The position numbers and the translations under genes are program-made. From Gemmiger sp. An120 (lineage in GTDB: Bacteria; Bacillota; Clostridia; Oscillospirales; Ruminococcaceae): 64,000 nucleotides of DNA. Position 1 is the first letter of the stretch; each line of letters opens with the position of its first letter. Positions 62,264-64,000 of this stretch are shown here, piece after piece. Under the pieces are notes generated by a model. The model did no database searches, had not been told where the DNA came from, and saw only the letters and a list, made by a program, of their open reading frames with translations. The stretch spans positions 1 through 64,000 of the forward strand of contig NZ_NFLN01000001.1 in NCBI RefSeq assembly GCF_002160955.1, read 5' to 3'.

Positions 62264-62312
62264 GGGCCGGGCGCATACGCCGGGCATTTACGCCCGGCCG
62301 GCGTCCGGCCCG
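62264..62312 (-). other. GC-rich nested palindrome between ACP and MaoC-like genes
   Basis: Outer pairing GGGCCGG/CCGGCCC and inner pairing GCCGGGC/GCCCGGC. No T-run, so probably an mRNA processing or stabilising hairpin inside the operon. Confidence 0.5.
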
Positions 62313-62322
62313 GAGATTGGAT

Positions 62323-62565
62323 TCAGGCGGTCAGCCGCTGCACCAGATCCAGCAGGTCGCCCACGTTCTGCAGCCCGCGCACATCCTCCAGCTTGAACTT
62401 GATGCCGAAGCGGCGTTCAATGGCGGTGAGCAGATTGATCTGCTCCAGGCTGTCCCAGTCCTCGATGTCGTCGGCGCAGGTGGCCGGCCCGATCACCAGG
62501 CTGTCGTCGTCAAAGTTGTCCCGGAAGATCTCCTGCACTTCGGCCAAAATCGCGTCACGCTCCAT
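62323..62565 (-). CDS. Acyl carrier protein
   Basis: 80 aa. Phosphopantetheine site DWDSLEQINLL with Ser39. It is acidic, four-helix, and differs from housekeeping AcpP in having a Trp before DSLEQ and a distinct N-terminus. Such stand-alone ACPs go with FkbH-like proteins in dedicated acyl pathways. Follows the FkbH-like gene by 15 nt and has a GGAGA-type site upstream. Confidence 0.94.
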   Translation of the reverse strand: MERDAILAEVQEIFRDNFDDDSLVIGPATCADDIEDWDSLEQINLLTAIERRFGIKFKLEDVRGLQNVGDLLDLVQRLTA

Positions 62566-62580
62566 AATTCATATCTCTCC

Positions 62581-64000
62581 TTATACCCGTTTGATTTCCA
62601 TTACGCCGCACTGGGGCTGATACCCCTCGAATCCGGTAAACACAAAGGTGCGGTTCCCGGCTTCATCCTCGGCGGTTTGCTCAAAGCCGATTGTAGCATA
62701 AAAGTCCCGTACAAGCAAGTTCTTTGCGGTGGGATAGTAATGCCCTACGATCCGCTTGATGCCCTTCTCCCGGGCCAGCCGCACCAGCTCGTCAAACATG
62801 GCATGCTCCAGCCGGCGCTTGAAGGTGCGGCAGCTCATGATCCACAGTTCCATGTCCAGGGTGTCGCCCTCGCATTTGCCGATCAGGGCGGTCACGATGC
62901 CGTTGTCGCCAAACTTGTCCACCAGGCGGCCGTACAAGGTGATGTGGCCCTCGTCGCCGATCAGGCTCTCCACCTCGGCGGGGGTGTAGCGGCGGGTGGT
63001 CAGGTTGAACTGGTTGGTTTTGTTGATCAGCTGACAGATACGCTCGGCGTGCTCGTTGTCAAACGCACCGAACTCACCGGTCATGTCCAGGCTGCGCAGA
63101 TAGTCGTTGTAATCGGTAAAACTCTGCTCCGCGGCCGCCCGCTGGGCGTTCTGCTTGTACATCTCCACCCGCTTGCGGTCATCTGCCGACAGGGTAGTCA
63201 CTTCAAAGTATCCGCTCCGGTCGATAGCGGCGATGTACTCCTCGGGGCAGGTCAGTTCCGGCACCGCCACGCCGGGCAACTGGGTGCGCACGATCTCCCG
63301 CTCCGCCGGGTTGTCATCCACAAATACAAAACTTTCCGGCAGCAGGTTCAGCTCCTTGGCCATGGAGGCCAGATTCTCGTGCTTGGGGTCCCAGTTGGCC
63401 TTGAAGCTGACAAAATCCTCCCGCCGCAGTACGCTGTCGCCCCGGGCCAGGCCGGCCAGAGCGTTGGCCTCTTCGTTTTTGCTGCACACGTTCAGCAGCA
63501 CACCGGTCTGGGACAACTCCTTTAAATAGGTCTGGAATTCGCTGTAGGCCATGCCGGCGGGGCTTTCGCTGCCCAGGGTCAGGCCCTCGGGCCCGTCGTC
63601 GCCCACAATGCCGCCCCAGAGGGTGTTGTCCAGATCCAGCGCCAGCGCTTTCTTGTTGCGGCCCAGCAAGCTTTTGATGATGTTGGCCACGCTCTGGCAC
63701 AGATAGGGAATACACTCGATGGCGCAGCAATATTTGTAGGCGTACCAGGCGGTCTGGTCGCTGAACCGCTCCATGCCCAGCTGAGCCTGCAGGTAGGCCA
63801 GATCGTTCAGATACAAATTGGGGGTGGCGTCCACCAGAGCGGCCAGCTTTTCATTCAGGCGCCGGGCAAACCGTACCCGGCCGCGCGGATCGCTGCCCTC
63901 CCGGTTGCCCATCACCCGGTACACCGGCAGATCAAAGTTGTTCAGAATGACCGGGCAGCCCAGTTTCAGGGCCGCTTTCGCCGCCGCTTCAAACCGGCTG
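62581..64000 (-). CDS. HAD-IIIC/FkbH-like phosphatase-domain protein (partial, runs off the right edge)
   Basis: At least 473 codons, the N-terminus lies beyond the window. HAD motif I is LALDLDNTLWGGIVGDDG, motif with VFVDDNPAEREIVR is the late acidic motif, and the C-terminal GNAT-like domain includes NKTNQFNLTTRRYTPAEV. FkbH-type proteins take 1,3-bisphosphoglycerate and load a glyceryl unit onto ACP. The ACP gene follows after 15 nt, so this is likely the loader of that ACP. The last visible codons at 63925-64000 continue the same frame. Confidence 0.9.
   Translation of the reverse strand, partial: SRFEAAAKAALKLGCPVILNNFDLPVYRVMGNREGSDPRGRVRFARRLNEKLAALVDATPNLYLNDLAYLQAQLGMERFSDQTAWYAYKYCCAIECIPYLCQSVANIIKSLLGRNKKALALDLDNTLWGGIVGDDGPEGLTLGSESPAGMAYSEFQTYLKELSQTGVLLNVCSKNEEANALAGLARGDSVLRREDFVSFKANWDPKHENLASMAKELNLLPESFVFVDDNPAEREIVRTQLPGVAVPELTCPEEYIAAIDRSGYFEVTTLSADDRKRVEMYKQNAQRAAAEQSFTDYNDYLRSLDMTGEFGAFDNEHAERICQLINKTNQFNLTTRRYTPAEVESLIGDEGHITLYGRLVDKFGDNGIVTALIGKCEGDTLDMELWIMSCRTFKRRLEHAMFDELVRLAREKGIKRIVGHYYPTAKNLLVRDFYATIGFEQTAEDEAGNRTFVFTGFEGYQPQCGVMEIKRV

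Overview
The window looks like chromosomal DNA of a GC-rich Gram-positive anaerobe of the class Clostridia, most likely an Oscillospiraceae relative of the Faecalibacterium/Gemmiger/Subdoligranulum group. Evidence: both a PolC-type and a DnaE-type DNA polymerase III alpha subunit, a Tyr T-box and an FMN riboswitch, HprK and WhiA, the order pyrH-frr-uppS-cdsA-dxr-rseP-ispG-polC, and a GerA-type germination operon. No prophage, transposase or CRISPR array is visible. The family-level placement is inference; the Firmicutes placement is well supported.

Layout. 1-2200: 3' end of a 23S rRNA gene, 5S rRNA, tRNA-Glu(CTC), tRNA-Lys(CTT), then a repeat-rich non-coding stretch carrying two extra copies of the tRNA-Lys 3' end. 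2300-8990: a TetR-led galactoside operon (GH2 enzyme, GPH symporter, GH36 alpha-galactosidase). 9000-10940 (minus): cation/Ca2+ exchanger, a chloramphenicol acetyltransferase gene broken by one in-frame amber codon, and tRNA-Ala(CGC). 11200-13090: a small unknown protein, a Spo0A-like response regulator without its phospho-acceptor Asp, and a histidine kinase without its phospho-acceptor His. 13240-24110: nucleotide, translation, isoprenoid and envelope housekeeping genes ending in polC.

24150-32330: MscS channel, FMN-riboswitch-controlled ribU, a regulator fusing HTH to a desulfoferrodoxin-like module, secG, rnr, a GT-C-like membrane protein and a radical SAM activase-like gene. 32400-41220: T-box-tyrS, azlCD, a uracil permease behind a leader that resembles the enterobacterial pyrBI attenuator, an aminotransferase, fused secDF and nrdR. 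41220-45770: DUF4363/DUF421 genes divergent from a gerA-gerB-gerC operon that has a sigma-G-like promoter. 45800-55170: hprK-glcK-murB-rapZ-whiA-dnaE-pfkA, linking carbon regulation, wall synthesis, replication and glycolysis.

55300-64000: a YbjN-type protein and an ECF sigma factor that share an upstream motif, a 51-residue acidic ORF, an AraC regulator divergent from a CcdA-TlpA fusion, and a minus-strand cassette FkbH-like/ACP/MaoC/SDR/GNAT running off the right edge. The points most worth following are the phosphorylation-dead two-component pair, the HTH-superoxide-reductase fusion, the uraA attenuator, the ECF-linked motif pair and the acyl-carrier cassette.
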